From Actinoplanes lutulentus (GTDB lineage: Bacteria > Actinomycetota > Actinomycetes > Mycobacteriales > Micromonosporaceae): a stretch of DNA of 64,000 nucleotides. Where the stretch lies: positions 1-64,000 of the forward strand of contig NZ_QLMJ01000020.1 of NCBI RefSeq assembly GCF_003259845.1, in the 5' to 3' direction. The notes under the pieces were generated by a model that worked only from the letters and a program-made list of their open reading frames with translations, was not told the DNA's origin and did no database searches. Positions 16,610 to 25,006 of this stretch are shown here, in pieces (the first letter of the stretch is position 1; the number at the start of each line of letters is the position of its first letter). Made by a program: the position numbers and the translations under genes.

Positions 16610-17149
16610 GTGACGACGCTGATCGACCTGGACGAACAACCCGGCGCGGAGAAGACGCCACCGGCCGGGCGTATCCGGACGATTCTCGCGGCGGTGGCCC
16701 TGCTGGCGGTCGGCGCCGCACTCGGCGGGCTGGGGATGCACCGCTGGCAGGAACGCGCCGACGCGTCCACGGTTTCCCTGATCATGGTGCCGGATCTGAG
16801 CGGCTGGCAGGGCGACGGTGTGAGCCCGGCCGCTGTCGCCGACCGCGTGGTGTACTCGGTACACGTGATCGGGCACATGACCGTCATCAACGCCGGGCCG
16901 TCGCCGGTCCGGGTGGAAGGGCTGTCGGCACGGGCGGCCGGGTTCACTCTGGACGACAGCGGGTGGCCCAGTCAGATCGCCTCGCACGGCAGCGCCGCCT
17001 TCGGCGTCCGGGTGATGACCGAGTGCTCGTTCACGTCCGAGCAGGTGGTGGCCACGGTTCGGCTCACCGACGCAGCCGGTGACGACCGCGGCGTCCCGGT
17101 CACCGTGAACGTGGCGCCCTGGCTGAAACAGGCCAAGGAATGGTGCTGA
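16610..17149 (+). CDS. Membrane-anchored protein of unknown function
   Basis: A 179-residue protein from GTG 16610, with a short cytoplasmic N-terminus, one hydrophobic segment (ILAAVALLAVGAALGGLG, about residues 25-42) and an extracellular domain that looks like a beta-sandwich (alternating short strands, ending VPVTVNVAPW). Two Cys residues, near residue 143 and at the C-terminal WC, could form a disulfide. I do not recognise the family. The frame is open back to 16547, but the upstream part overlaps the promoter region of RTX paralogue 3. Confidence 0.65.
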   Translation: MTTLIDLDEQPGAEKTPPAGRIRTILAAVALLAVGAALGGLGMHRWQERADASTVSLIMVPDLSGWQGDGVSPAAVADRVVYSVHVIGHMTVINAGPSPVRVEGLSARAAGFTLDDSGWPSQIASHGSAAFGVRVMTECSFTSEQVVATVRLTDAAGDDRGVPVTVNVAPWLKQAKEWC

Positions 17150-17153
17150 ACCC

Positions 17154-17567
17154 TCAGATCTCGGCGGTCCGGTACCTCGGGAACCGCCGGGCGGTGATCA
17201 CCTCGAAGTCCTCGGGCGACCTCGCGTACCGGGCCTCGAACGCCTGGCGGATCGTGGAGTCGCCGGGCACCAGTTCGTAGTACGCGGCGTCGACCCGCCG
17301 CTCCGCGTCCTCGCTCGCGGTCGCGGCCGGCAGATCCCCGACGATCAGGTCGAGGCCGTCCAGCCCGAGGTATCGGCAGGCCAGCGCGGCGGCGGTGAGC
17401 TCGTCGGGTTCGCAGCTGGTGGCGGCGTGCGCCGGGCCGCAGTTGGTGACGATGCCGTGGACCAGCAGCAGCGCCCGGAGGTGCCGGTCGCCGGGGCCGT
17501 CGCCGAGGTCGGCGTACGCCCGGCTCCAAACCACCTCGGCAGCTGCCGGAGCGAGGGTTTGCGTCAT
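17154..17567 (-). CDS. Hypothetical protein, 137 residues
   Basis: An acidic, soluble, mainly helical protein; no recognised domain. The start ATG at 17567 precedes TQTLAPAAAEVVW. Codon use is normal for the neighbourhood. It converges with the membrane-anchored protein gene with only 4 bases between the stop codons. Confidence 0.65.
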   Translation of the reverse strand: MTQTLAPAAAEVVWSRAYADLGDGPGDRHLRALLLVHGIVTNCGPAHAATSCEPDELTAAALACRYLGLDGLDLIVGDLPAATASEDAERRVDAAYYELVPGDSTIRQAFEARYARSPEDFEVITARRFPRYRTAEI

Positions 17568-17826
17568 GCGGTCAGTGTGCCCTCATTCGCGGGGCGAAGA
17601 ATGCCGATCTCACCAAGACGGGGGCAACCTCGACTCCCCGGACTGACGAGGGCTTGCCGGAACCACCCGCCGTGTGAGATTCACAGGGTTTCCCAAGCAG
17701 TGCGCTGACCTGCGTGTTTGTGCGGCCTCCAGAGACGGCTGCGATTTCGGGTTGAACCGCTCGCCCGTTGTGGCCCGTATGTGCCCCCGACCGGGGTGAC
17801 ATCGACGTCCACGACGAGGAGTGATC

Positions 17827-18720
17827 ATGAGGTCTCGCGCTTACCGACGCAACGACGGTAACCGGCGAAAGACGATCGGAGCGGTGATCGTCGCCGGAGT
17901 ACTGGTCGCCACCGGTATCGGCGGAGTCCAGCTGGCCTCGGCCGGAACCGAGACGAAAGCCGCCGATCTGGTGAGTGTGGACGGCCAGCAGTTCGACGTG
18001 TCGCAGTGCACCGAACTACAGGTCAATGCCGGATCAGTGATCTGTGACGGCGAGGAGCTGGCGCCGGTCGAGGCGCAGGCGCCGGAGGAAGCGGCCGCCG
18101 ACTCGGCGGTGGCCCTCGAAGCCGCCTGCGACACGTTCGCCGCTGATGTGGCAGCCGCTGAGGCCGGTGCGGCCGAGGAAGCGGGCGCCGCTGAAGAGGG
18201 TGCTGCTGAGGAAGCCGGCGCCGCCGAGGAGGCCGGCGCTGCTGAGGACGCCGCCGCGGCGAAGGCCGAGAACAAGGCCCAGGCGAAGAAGTGGGCCAAG
18301 GTCCTGAAGAAGGCCGCCGCCAAGGAGAAGGAGAAGGCCGGCGCGGCGGAAGAAGCCGGTGCCGCCGAGGAAGAGGCCGGTGCTGCTGAGGAAGAGGCCG
18401 GTGCTGCCGAGGAAGCCGGAGCTGCCGAGGATGTAGCCGCCGCTGCGGCCGCTGTCGCCTCCGCCCAGCGCACCTTGCTCCAGGCCTGCCTCGCCCTGGC
18501 CGACGCCAAGGTAGTCGCCGGTGCCGGCGCTGCCGACGAGGGCGCTGCCGAGGAAGGCGCCGCTGAAGAGGGCGCCGAGGAAGCCGGCGCTGCTGAGGAA
18601 GGCGCTGCTGAGGAAGGCGCTGCTGAGGAAGGTGCCGACGAAGCCGGTGCCGCCGAGGAAGCCGGTGCCGCCGACGAGGGTGCCGCCGACGAGGCTGCGG
18701 AGCCCGCGGCCAAGAAGTAA
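17827..18720 (+). CDS. Secreted or anchored Ala/Glu-rich repeat protein (GAAEE repeats)
   Basis: A 297-residue protein. The start at ATG 17827 has GAGGAG at the right distance; GTG 17821 is less likely. A basic N-terminus and a hydrophobic segment (IGAVIVAGVLVATGIGG) act as signal peptide or anchor. A short domain with Cys residues (VSQCTELQVNAG..ICDG; later LEAACDTF and LLQACLALADAK) is interrupted by three blocks of a five- to six-residue repeat, GAAEE/EAGAAEE, more than 20 copies in all, plus a Lys-rich segment near residues 150-175. The repeats should form acidic helices or a disordered brush. No known family. Confidence 0.8.
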   Translation: MRSRAYRRNDGNRRKTIGAVIVAGVLVATGIGGVQLASAGTETKAADLVSVDGQQFDVSQCTELQVNAGSVICDGEELAPVEAQAPEEAAADSAVALEAACDTFAADVAAAEAGAAEEAGAAEEGAAEEAGAAEEAGAAEDAAAAKAENKAQAKKWAKVLKKAAAKEKEKAGAAEEAGAAEEEAGAAEEEAGAAEEAGAAEDVAAAAAAVASAQRTLLQACLALADAKVVAGAGAADEGAAEEGAAEEGAEEAGAAEEGAAEEGAAEEGADEAGAAEEAGAADEGAADEAAEPAAKK

Positions 18721-18733
18721 GGACAGCGAGCGA

Positions 18734-18768
18734 GAGATGCGGGGGCGCCCACGAGGCCCCCGCATCTC
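18734..18768. terminator. Hairpin between convergent genes
   Basis: Stem GAGATGCGGGGGC (18734-18746) with GCCCCCGCATCTC (18756-18768), nine-base loop, in the 50-base gap between the repeat-protein gene and the convergent SDR gene. Confidence 0.8.
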
Positions 18769-18770
18769 GC

Positions 18771-19445
18771 TCACCGCAGACGACGCGGCCGGCCGCCCTC
18801 CAGGACGGCGACCTTTCCGGCCAGCGCATCGTTGGCGATCATCTCGACCACCGCGTCAGCCACCTCCTCCGGGGGGATCAGCGGCGGCAGCGCGGCTTGT
18901 TCCGCCGGACTCAGAGCGGCGACCTGGGCATGCGCCCGGTCCAGGCCGATCCATCCCGGGACGAGGCAGTTGACCCGTACCCCCTGGGTCTGAGCGACCG
19001 ACGTGCTGAAGCGAATCAACCCGGCTTTCGCCGCGGCGTATTCGGGCGAGCCGTAAGGCTCGTCGCCGAGAGCGGCCTCGGACGCGATGTTGACCACCGC
19101 GCCGCCGCCCAGCCGGGCCATGATCGGCAGGCACAGCTGGGTCAGCGCCATCGGGGCGCCGAGGTTGAGTTCCAGGGCCGTGCGCCAGTCGTGCGGGGAG
19201 GCGTCGGGAAAGCCGAGGCCCGACGGGCTCCAGCCGCCCGCGTTGTTGACCAGGATGTGTGGTCCGCCGGCGCGCGAGGCGGAGTCCAGGATCTCGGCAC
19301 GGCCGGCGTCGGTGGTGACGTCCGTGCCGTCGGCGATGTCGGCGACGATCACGGTGGCGCCGAGATCGGACAGGCGGGAAGCGATCACCCGGCCGGTTCC
19401 GGAAGCGCCGCCGGTCACGATCGCCACGCGATGACGAATGTCCAT
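18771..19445 (-). CDS. Short-chain dehydrogenase/reductase
   Basis: A 224-residue classical SDR. TGGASGTG (residues 11-18) binds NAD(P), NNAGG is present, the catalytic Ser is in VVNIASEAA and the Tyr/Lys pair in PEYAAAKAG, followed by PGWIGL. All active-site residues are visible. It is followed upstream on the same strand by an alpha/beta hydrolase gene with an 18-base gap, suggesting a two-gene operon. Substrate unknown. Confidence 0.87.
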   Translation of the reverse strand: MDIRHRVAIVTGGASGTGRVIASRLSDLGATVIVADIADGTDVTTDAGRAEILDSASRAGGPHILVNNAGGWSPSGLGFPDASPHDWRTALELNLGAPMALTQLCLPIMARLGGGAVVNIASEAALGDEPYGSPEYAAAKAGLIRFSTSVAQTQGVRVNCLVPGWIGLDRAHAQVAALSPAEQAALPPLIPPEEVADAVVEMIANDALAGKVAVLEGGRPRRLR

Positions 19446-19463
19446 GTGACCGGGTTGCCCGGG

Positions 19464-20153
19464 TCAGCCGTCCAGAAACTCGGTGACGGTGGAGAGGTAG
19501 GCGGCCGGTTCGGCCGCGTGGACCAGATGACCGGCTTCGATCGTGACGAGGCGGGCGTCCGCCAGGCGTGACGCCAGCTCGGCCACGTGCTGCTGCGGTA
19601 CCGGGCTCGACGCGCCGCCCGCGACCACCAGCGTCGGCGCGGTGATCGTGTCGAAGACGGTCGGCCAGGCCGGGTCCGGGTTGTCGATCTGGGGCCTGAC
19701 CTGCTCGACCATCCGCCAGTCGAACGGCAGCTCGCCCTCCGGCCGCTCCGGCAACCCGGGCGTTCGCGGGTGCGGCACGCCGATGTCCTCCAGGACCAGC
19801 CGGCGGATCAGATCCGGTCGCGACGACGCGACGAGGCAGGCCACGAGGCCGCCGAGGGAGTGCCCGAACAGGTCGACGCGCCCGAGGGCAAGATGGTCGA
19901 GGATGCCGATGACGTCCGAGGCGAGCAGGTCCAGGCCGTACTCTCCGGGCCAGGAGCTCGCGCCGTGCCCGCGCAGATCGACCGCGATGACCGCCCGCCC
20001 GGCCGCGAGGCCGGCGGCGACCTGATCCCAATCGGACGAGGTTTTGCCCGTAGCGGGAAGTAGCACCGCGGGTGGGTGGCCGCTCTCGGCGGCCCGCCAC
20101 ACCCGCAGTGCCAGTTCCAGCTCTTTCAACGGTACGGTCCTCAGCTCCGGCAT
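19464..20153 (-). CDS. Alpha/beta hydrolase
   Basis: A 229-residue hydrolase, slightly short. It has DLRGHGAS, the nucleophile elbow FGHSLGG near residue 97, and the catalytic His region EAGHLVHAAEP near the end. The acid residue is not certain: the usual GxxD position reads GGASSPVP, so it may come from elsewhere in the fold. First gene of an apparent operon with the SDR. Confidence 0.82.
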   Translation of the reverse strand: MPELRTVPLKELELALRVWRAAESGHPPAVLLPATGKTSSDWDQVAAGLAAGRAVIAVDLRGHGASSWPGEYGLDLLASDVIGILDHLALGRVDLFGHSLGGLVACLVASSRPDLIRRLVLEDIGVPHPRTPGLPERPEGELPFDWRMVEQVRPQIDNPDPAWPTVFDTITAPTLVVAGGASSPVPQQHVAELASRLADARLVTIEAGHLVHAAEPAAYLSTVTEFLDG

Positions 20154-20195
20154 TTCCCGATCATGTCTCGGTGTCTGCCGGCCACCAAGGGCTCG

Positions 20196-20990
20196 TCAGC
20201 CGCCGAGGCTCGTCGCGGCCGACCGGATCGCCGAGGAGAAGTAGCTGACCTGGGTGTACACGCCCGGCTTGTTCGGGCGGGCACATCCGTCGCCCCAGCT
20301 CACGATGCCGACCTGGATCCAGGCGTTGGCGGCGTCGCGGCGGAACATCGGGCCACCGGAGTCGCCCTGGCAGGTGTCGACGCCACCGGCGGTGTACCCG
20401 GCGCAGATCTCCTCGGCCGCGATCACCTCGCCGCCGTACATCGCGCTGGAGTTGCAGGTGGTGTCGCTGACGAACGGGACAGTGGCCTTGAGCAGGTAGC
20501 GCTGCTGCGCACCGCTCTCACTGGCGGCGCCCCAGCCGGCGATCGTGAAGGTGCCCGAGTCGTACGCGGTCGACGTGGCGATCGGCAGGGTGGCGATCCC
20601 GGTGACCGGGCTGGCGAGGCGGATGAACGCCCAGTCGTCACCGGCGCCGGTGTATCCGGGCGCCCGGTAGACGTAGTTCGACTTGCGGGTGACCCGGGTG
20701 CTCGACTGCAGGTCGATGGCGCCGAGGGTGGCGGTGATCGACGTGTTGGCGCCGGTACGGCTGACGCAGTGCGCGGCCGTGAGCACCAGCGTCGAGCTGT
20801 AGAGCGCGCCGCCGCAGCCCATCGAGAGCCGCACCATGAACGGGAACTCGCCCAAGGTGGCGCGGGTGCCACCGACGACGTACGGGGTGACGTCGTCCGC
20901 CACGGCTGACGTGGGTGCGACCAGCACGCCCATGGTGGCCGCGGTGAACGCTGCCGCCACCGTCGCCAGAAGGGTTCGCCATCTGCGCAT
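20196..20990 (-). CDS. Secreted trypsin-like serine protease (S1)
   Basis: A 264-residue exported protease. ATG 20990 is chosen because a GGAGGA ribosome site precedes it; the longer frame to 21056 adds no signal-like sequence. Signal peptide (LLATVAAAFTAATMGVLVAP) is followed by a short propeptide and the activation site VVGG. The triad is complete: His in LTAAHC, Asp in DDWAFIRL, Ser in CQGDSGGPMF, with the S1-pocket Asp in the DTCQGDSGG segment suggesting trypsin-like cleavage after Lys/Arg. Streptomyces trypsin homologues are of the same length. Confidence 0.92.
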   Translation of the reverse strand: MRRWRTLLATVAAAFTAATMGVLVAPTSAVADDVTPYVVGGTRATLGEFPFMVRLSMGCGGALYSSTLVLTAAHCVSRTGANTSITATLGAIDLQSSTRVTRKSNYVYRAPGYTGAGDDWAFIRLASPVTGIATLPIATSTAYDSGTFTIAGWGAASESGAQQRYLLKATVPFVSDTTCNSSAMYGGEVIAAEEICAGYTAGGVDTCQGDSGGPMFRRDAANAWIQVGIVSWGDGCARPNKPGVYTQVSYFSSAIRSAATSLGG

Positions 20991-21122
20991 CTGGGGGTCC
21001 TCCTCAGTCAGGGCGCGCCCTGTGGGTAGCGCCGCTGAGAGGATCCTGTCATTCATATGTGCAAATGTTTAAATCTCAGGTCGCTCATATCGCCGAGCGT
21101 GGGTTCGGTAGTCTCGGGCGGC

Positions 21123-21662
21123 GTGAGCACCGATTACTCGCCGGTTCCCGACCTCAACGCGCTCAAGGCCTTCCAGGACCGCTTCGGGTACGAGTCGTAC
21201 TCCGAGTGCTTCGGCCTGGACGACTGGAACGACCCCGGCTCGGGCCTGGCCTCCGGCTGGTCCAAGGACCCGGCATTCCTGGCCGCGCTGCTGCCGTTCG
21301 CCCGTGCCACCGGCGGCGGCTCCTTCTACGCGCTGTGGAGGATCGACGACCGCGCCGACCTCGCCACCCTGCCGGTGATCGTCTTCGGCGACGAGGGCGG
21401 CGAGCACGTGATCGCCCGCACCGTGCGCGAGCTGTTCCAGCTGCTCGCGTTCGACAGCGAGCCGAGCGTCGACCACGAACAGGTCTACTTCTACCGCGAC
21501 GAGGACGACGACCACACCGAGCACCACGACGCCTACGTCGCCTGGCTGGACGAGACGTTCGGCCTCGCCCCGGCCGGCGAGCCGGACGACATCGTCGCCG
21601 CGGCCCAGGAGGAGTTCGGCGAACACTTCGCCGTCTGGAAGAGCCAATATCTGAGCTGGTGA
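21123..21662 (+). CDS. Acidic hypothetical protein
   Basis: A 179-residue soluble protein from GTG 21123; very rich in Asp/Glu (for example DEDDDHTEHHD). Pattern of aromatic and acidic residues (FYALWRIDDRADLATLPVIVFGDEGG) recalls the SMI1/KNR4-type immunity proteins, but I cannot assign it. Its stop lies next to the stop of the convergent phosphotransferase gene. Start choice is by removal of the non-conserved, overlapping upstream segment. Confidence 0.7.
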   Translation: MSTDYSPVPDLNALKAFQDRFGYESYSECFGLDDWNDPGSGLASGWSKDPAFLAALLPFARATGGGSFYALWRIDDRADLATLPVIVFGDEGGEHVIARTVRELFQLLAFDSEPSVDHEQVYFYRDEDDDHTEHHDAYVAWLDETFGLAPAGEPDDIVAAAQEEFGEHFAVWKSQYLSW

Positions 21663-21663
21663 G

Positions 21664-22563
21664 TCAGACCGCGGGGTCGGCCAGGATGCGGTCCAGGGTC
21701 CGCCGGCCGATCCCGCTCATCACCGGATTCGTGTGCTCGTAGAACCAGACCAGACCCATCGACTGCTCGAACGCCCACGCCTGCCCGCGCGCCCACTCCG
21801 CGTCGTCGCAGTTCAGGCCCTCGCGCACGATCTTGCGGGGCCCGGCTTCGAGCAGATGCCAGGCGCCGATCAGCTCCAGCGCCGGTTCGGCCGGCCCGAA
21901 CCCGCCGACATCCAGCACGCCGTCCAGGCGACCTTCGGTCACCAGGACATTGCCCGGCATCAGGTCACTGTGCGTCATCACATCGGGGTCACTGCCGCGA
22001 GGCAACTCCCGCATGGCGTCCCACAAGGTCCGCAGCTTGGGTACGCGCAAAAGCCGCTCGCTGGCGGTCAGATTCGCCTGGACGCCGGCGTCGTGATCGG
22101 CCAGCACGCCACCACGACCCGGCCCGTGGAACGTGTCGCCCTCGGTGCCGGCCGCCCGTAGTTCGGTGATCAGCTCGACCAGGTCGTGCGCGAACTCCAC
22201 CGAGTCACCCGGATCGGCGTCGGTGGCGACGGTGCCCGGCAACCAGGTCTGCACGGTCCACGGCAGTGCGAATCCGGGACCCGGTTCGCCGAGGGCCACC
22301 GGAGCGGGTGTGGCGAATCTGGTCCGGCCGAGCAGCCGCTTGGAGGCGTACACCTCGCTCTGAAGACCGATCCGGATCTCCTGGATCTCGGCAGGGGAGG
22401 GGTTGTTTCCCCCGGTGAGGGGGAAACGGGCGGTGAGGCCGTCGCCGATGCGGAAGATGGCGTTGACCGTTCCGTGTGAGGGCACCTGGCGCACGTCCAG
22501 ATGGGCCCACTCGGGGAACTGGGTCCTCACCAGCTTCCGCACCGTGGCGACGTCGATGCTCAT
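21664..22563 (-). CDS. Phosphotransferase of the APH family
   Basis: A 299-residue kinase-fold protein. The catalytic loop reads THSDLMPGNVLV (Asp and Asn present) near residue 197, followed by the metal-binding position in GVLDVGGFGPAEPALEL. N-lobe features include GLTARFPL with a possible ATP-contacting Arg instead of Lys. It resembles macrolide/aminoglycoside phosphotransferase-like proteins widespread in actinomycetes; a resistance role is not shown. It lies 10 bases from the M14 peptidase gene on the same strand. Confidence 0.85.
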   Translation of the reverse strand: MSIDVATVRKLVRTQFPEWAHLDVRQVPSHGTVNAIFRIGDGLTARFPLTGGNNPSPAEIQEIRIGLQSEVYASKRLLGRTRFATPAPVALGEPGPGFALPWTVQTWLPGTVATDADPGDSVEFAHDLVELITELRAAGTEGDTFHGPGRGGVLADHDAGVQANLTASERLLRVPKLRTLWDAMRELPRGSDPDVMTHSDLMPGNVLVTEGRLDGVLDVGGFGPAEPALELIGAWHLLEAGPRKIVREGLNCDDAEWARGQAWAFEQSMGLVWFYEHTNPVMSGIGRRTLDRILADPAV

Positions 22564-22573
22564 GACTTCATTA

Positions 22574-23851
22574 TCAGCAGTACGTCGACTGCTTTCCGAT
22601 CACCTTGTACGGGCAGTCCGCGACCTCGGCGACTCGCAGCGCGGCCTCGCGGTTGCGGGCGGTCTCGGTCGGGATGACGCTGGCCGGCGGGTAGAAGCCG
22701 CCGCCCGACGCGCTGCCCGGGTAGAGCTCGAACGTGTACGCGAAGATCTTGTGGACGCCCCACAGCCAGTCGAGCGAGTCACCGTCGGTGATGTAGAGAT
22801 CGCTGGACTGCTGCGGTGTGTAACCGTTGGTGGCGGCCAGCTGGCGGCCGAACGTGGCGAACACGTTGTTCTGGTCGGCGGTCATGCCGGTGGCCGTGTC
22901 CGCGGTGGTGTGACCGTAGGGCCAGAGCACCAGCTTCGAGTACGAGTGGAAGTCGATCACGGTCTTGACCTGCTGGACGCCGCCGACGACCCGGCTGTTG
23001 TAGAAGTCGCGGATCACCTTGGTCTCTGGGGCGGAGAACGCCGACGGGCCGCGGTAGGTGGCCGACGAGGTGCTGCCGGACGAGCCGCCGCAGCAACCCC
23101 AATTGTAGGAGTAGTTGCGGTTCAGGTCGGTGCCGACGTAGCTGGAACCGCTGTTCGGCTGCCGGTTCTTGCGCCACGAGCGGTAACTGCCGGTGGCGAC
23201 GTCGTACTCGGAGCCGTCCGGGTTGACCGACGGGATGATCCAGATCTCGCGGCTGTCCACGATCGTCTTGATCCGGCTGTCGGTGGCGTACCCGCTGGTG
23301 AACTGGGCCAGCAGGTAGACCGCCTGCTCGACGGTGAGGTGCTCGCGGGCGTGGTGGTTGGCCTGGTAGACCACCTCGGGCTCGGACTCGTCGGTGGCGA
23401 CGTTGTCGGAGATCTTCACGGCCACGATGTCGCGGCCCTCGTACGACTTGCCCAGAACCTTCTTGCTGGCGATCGCCGGGTAGTTCGCGACGGCCGCGTT
23501 CACCTTGGCGATCATCTCGGCGTAGTTGTGGTACGCCGAGTCCGCGGACGGGAAGTCGAGGGTGCCGATGTCGCCCTCGGCCGCGGCTTCCTCGACGGTG
23601 AAGCCGAGTTTGCGCAGCTTGCTGACCTCGGCGCCGGTCGCGGTGACGGCCGCGACGCCGTGCTCGATGTCCTCGATGGCGGCGCCGGCGCGGGCGATCT
23701 TGTTACGTTGCGCTTCGGTGCGCACGTCATAGATCTCGTATTCGGCGGCGGGGTCAGGAACCGGCCCCGCCCCGGCGGGGGCGGACGCGGTGAGCGCAGC
23801 AGTCGCGCAGAGCGTGACCGCTGCGAAGGCCGCGAGGGAACGTCGTCGCAT
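22574..23851 (-). CDS. Secreted zinc carboxypeptidase (M14, carboxypeptidase T-like)
   Basis: A 425-residue exported metallopeptidase. Signal peptide to about APAGA; a propeptide of roughly 90 residues (AEVSKLRKLGFTVEE) precedes the catalytic domain. Zinc ligands are in NHHAREH (His and Glu) and IDFHSYS (His); substrate-binding Arg/Asn appear in TDLNRNY, and the catalytic Glu in YTFELYP. It would remove C-terminal residues from extracellular peptides. Residues and length match actinomycete carboxypeptidase T homologues. Confidence 0.93.
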   Translation of the reverse strand: MRRRSLAAFAAVTLCATAALTASAPAGAGPVPDPAAEYEIYDVRTEAQRNKIARAGAAIEDIEHGVAAVTATGAEVSKLRKLGFTVEEAAAEGDIGTLDFPSADSAYHNYAEMIAKVNAAVANYPAIASKKVLGKSYEGRDIVAVKISDNVATDESEPEVVYQANHHAREHLTVEQAVYLLAQFTSGYATDSRIKTIVDSREIWIIPSVNPDGSEYDVATGSYRSWRKNRQPNSGSSYVGTDLNRNYSYNWGCCGGSSGSTSSATYRGPSAFSAPETKVIRDFYNSRVVGGVQQVKTVIDFHSYSKLVLWPYGHTTADTATGMTADQNNVFATFGRQLAATNGYTPQQSSDLYITDGDSLDWLWGVHKIFAYTFELYPGSASGGGFYPPASVIPTETARNREAALRVAEVADCPYKVIGKQSTYC

Positions 23852-24191
23852 GAACGACCTCCGAGATCAGGGGGATGGTGCACCTACCCCACCACCCGGG
23901 ATCGACACTCGGCAATATAGATGGCCATGCCAAAGCGGTACCTACCCCGGGGTGATGTAATCCGTCAGTTTCCGGAGGGAGCTGGTGCCCTGCATAGTTC
24001 GAGGTCACCGGCTCCGTGGGGCCGTCCGTGGCCGCGAGGTCGTCGAGGAAGCGTCGATCGCCCGCCGGATGTACCCATGATGGGCACACGTTCATTGGCG
24101 CCGATGCGCCGCGACGGATTCTTGATCAGGTGTGCAGCGAGCGAGGAGGAAGAGTAACTGATCATCACCGCCTACTGCCCTCCCGGCTGAC
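23852..24191. other. Intergenic region without a clear gene
   Basis: About 340 bases between the M14 peptidase promoter and a decayed regulator. Open frames on both strands are short and do not resemble proteins. GC content starts to fall here toward the accessory island on the right. No repeats or hairpins stand out. Confidence 0.4.
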
Positions 24192-24925
24192 ATGCTCGAA
24201 CGCGAGGACATGCAGCGCGCTATTGGCGATCATGATTCCGGAACTGTCTTCGCGCTCACCGAAAATGGGCCGGCATCAGCTACTCGCAGATCGCGGAAGC
24301 ACGCGGGATAAAGCCCGAACGGGTAGGTATTCTTGCCAAAGGCGAGGGAGGTATCTCAACGTACGCAAAGATCACCCAGATTGCGGACGCGCTGCGTATC
24401 CCAGGAAGCCTGCTGGGCCTGGCTCCCCGGGCCCGGAGCAGCTACTCGGAGAGGGTGCGAAAGGAACTGCTCTCCGTTCTTCCGGAGCAGGCCCTGCAGG
24501 CTGGCTGGGCCGCCTTCGACGCGGGCGATCGTCAGCAGTCGCGCAAGCTCTACCAAACGAGTCGTCACGCAGCCGAGGAGGCCGGAGACTCCGCCCTAGC
24601 GGGAAACGCCCTTGCGTATCTTGCTCACCAGCAGCGTCCGGATGGCAAGGCGGCTGCCGTAGCAACCCGCCAGAGCGTCGAGGCTGGCCGCAGGAGACGT
24701 TACCCCACCTGGGCTGCGCGCTGCTGGGCGAGCGATTGCGTGGTTGCACGCGGTTGCTGGCAATGCCGTCGAGGCAGAGCGGGCACTCGCGGTGGCACGG
24801 GACGCACTTGGCGAGACGTCTGATGAGGACCAGCCTGACTAGATTTGGGTTGATCACAGTGAGCTCCAGGTTGTGACTGGTCGATGCGGGAACGCCTCTG
24901 CCCCGTTTCGGGGCTTGTGGACAGC
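24192..24925 (+). pseudogene. Decayed Xre-type regulator with TPR-like C-terminus
   Basis: Reading begins at ATG 24192 as MLEREDMQRAIG and continues to FALTEN; near 24264 the frame must shift to continue with WAGISYSQIAEARGIKPERV, then ITQIADALRIPGSLLGLAPR. A second shift near 24680-24700 is needed for ETLPHLGCALLGERL, a third near 24740 for HAVAGNAVEAERALAVARDALGE, and a TAG stop at about 24839 interrupts a last match, WVDHSELQVVTGRC. The order matches the actinomycete family of about 400-residue helix-turn-helix regulators with a TPR-like tail, so this is a gene remnant with several frameshifts, a stop and a missing C-terminus. It lies directly upstream of the NACHT gene. Confidence 0.75.
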
Positions 24926-25006
24926 ACTGTCGATGTTCCACAGTAGCCACAGGAGGCTGAGAGAGCCTTTGAGGTGCTTTGAACCGGATCGACATGTTGG
25001 AGAGTA

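Noticed and set aside
17841..18829. Ser/Ala/Pro-rich frames antisense to the GAAEE repeat gene
   Set aside because: Shadows of the repeats; the plus frame has a ribosome site and signal segment.
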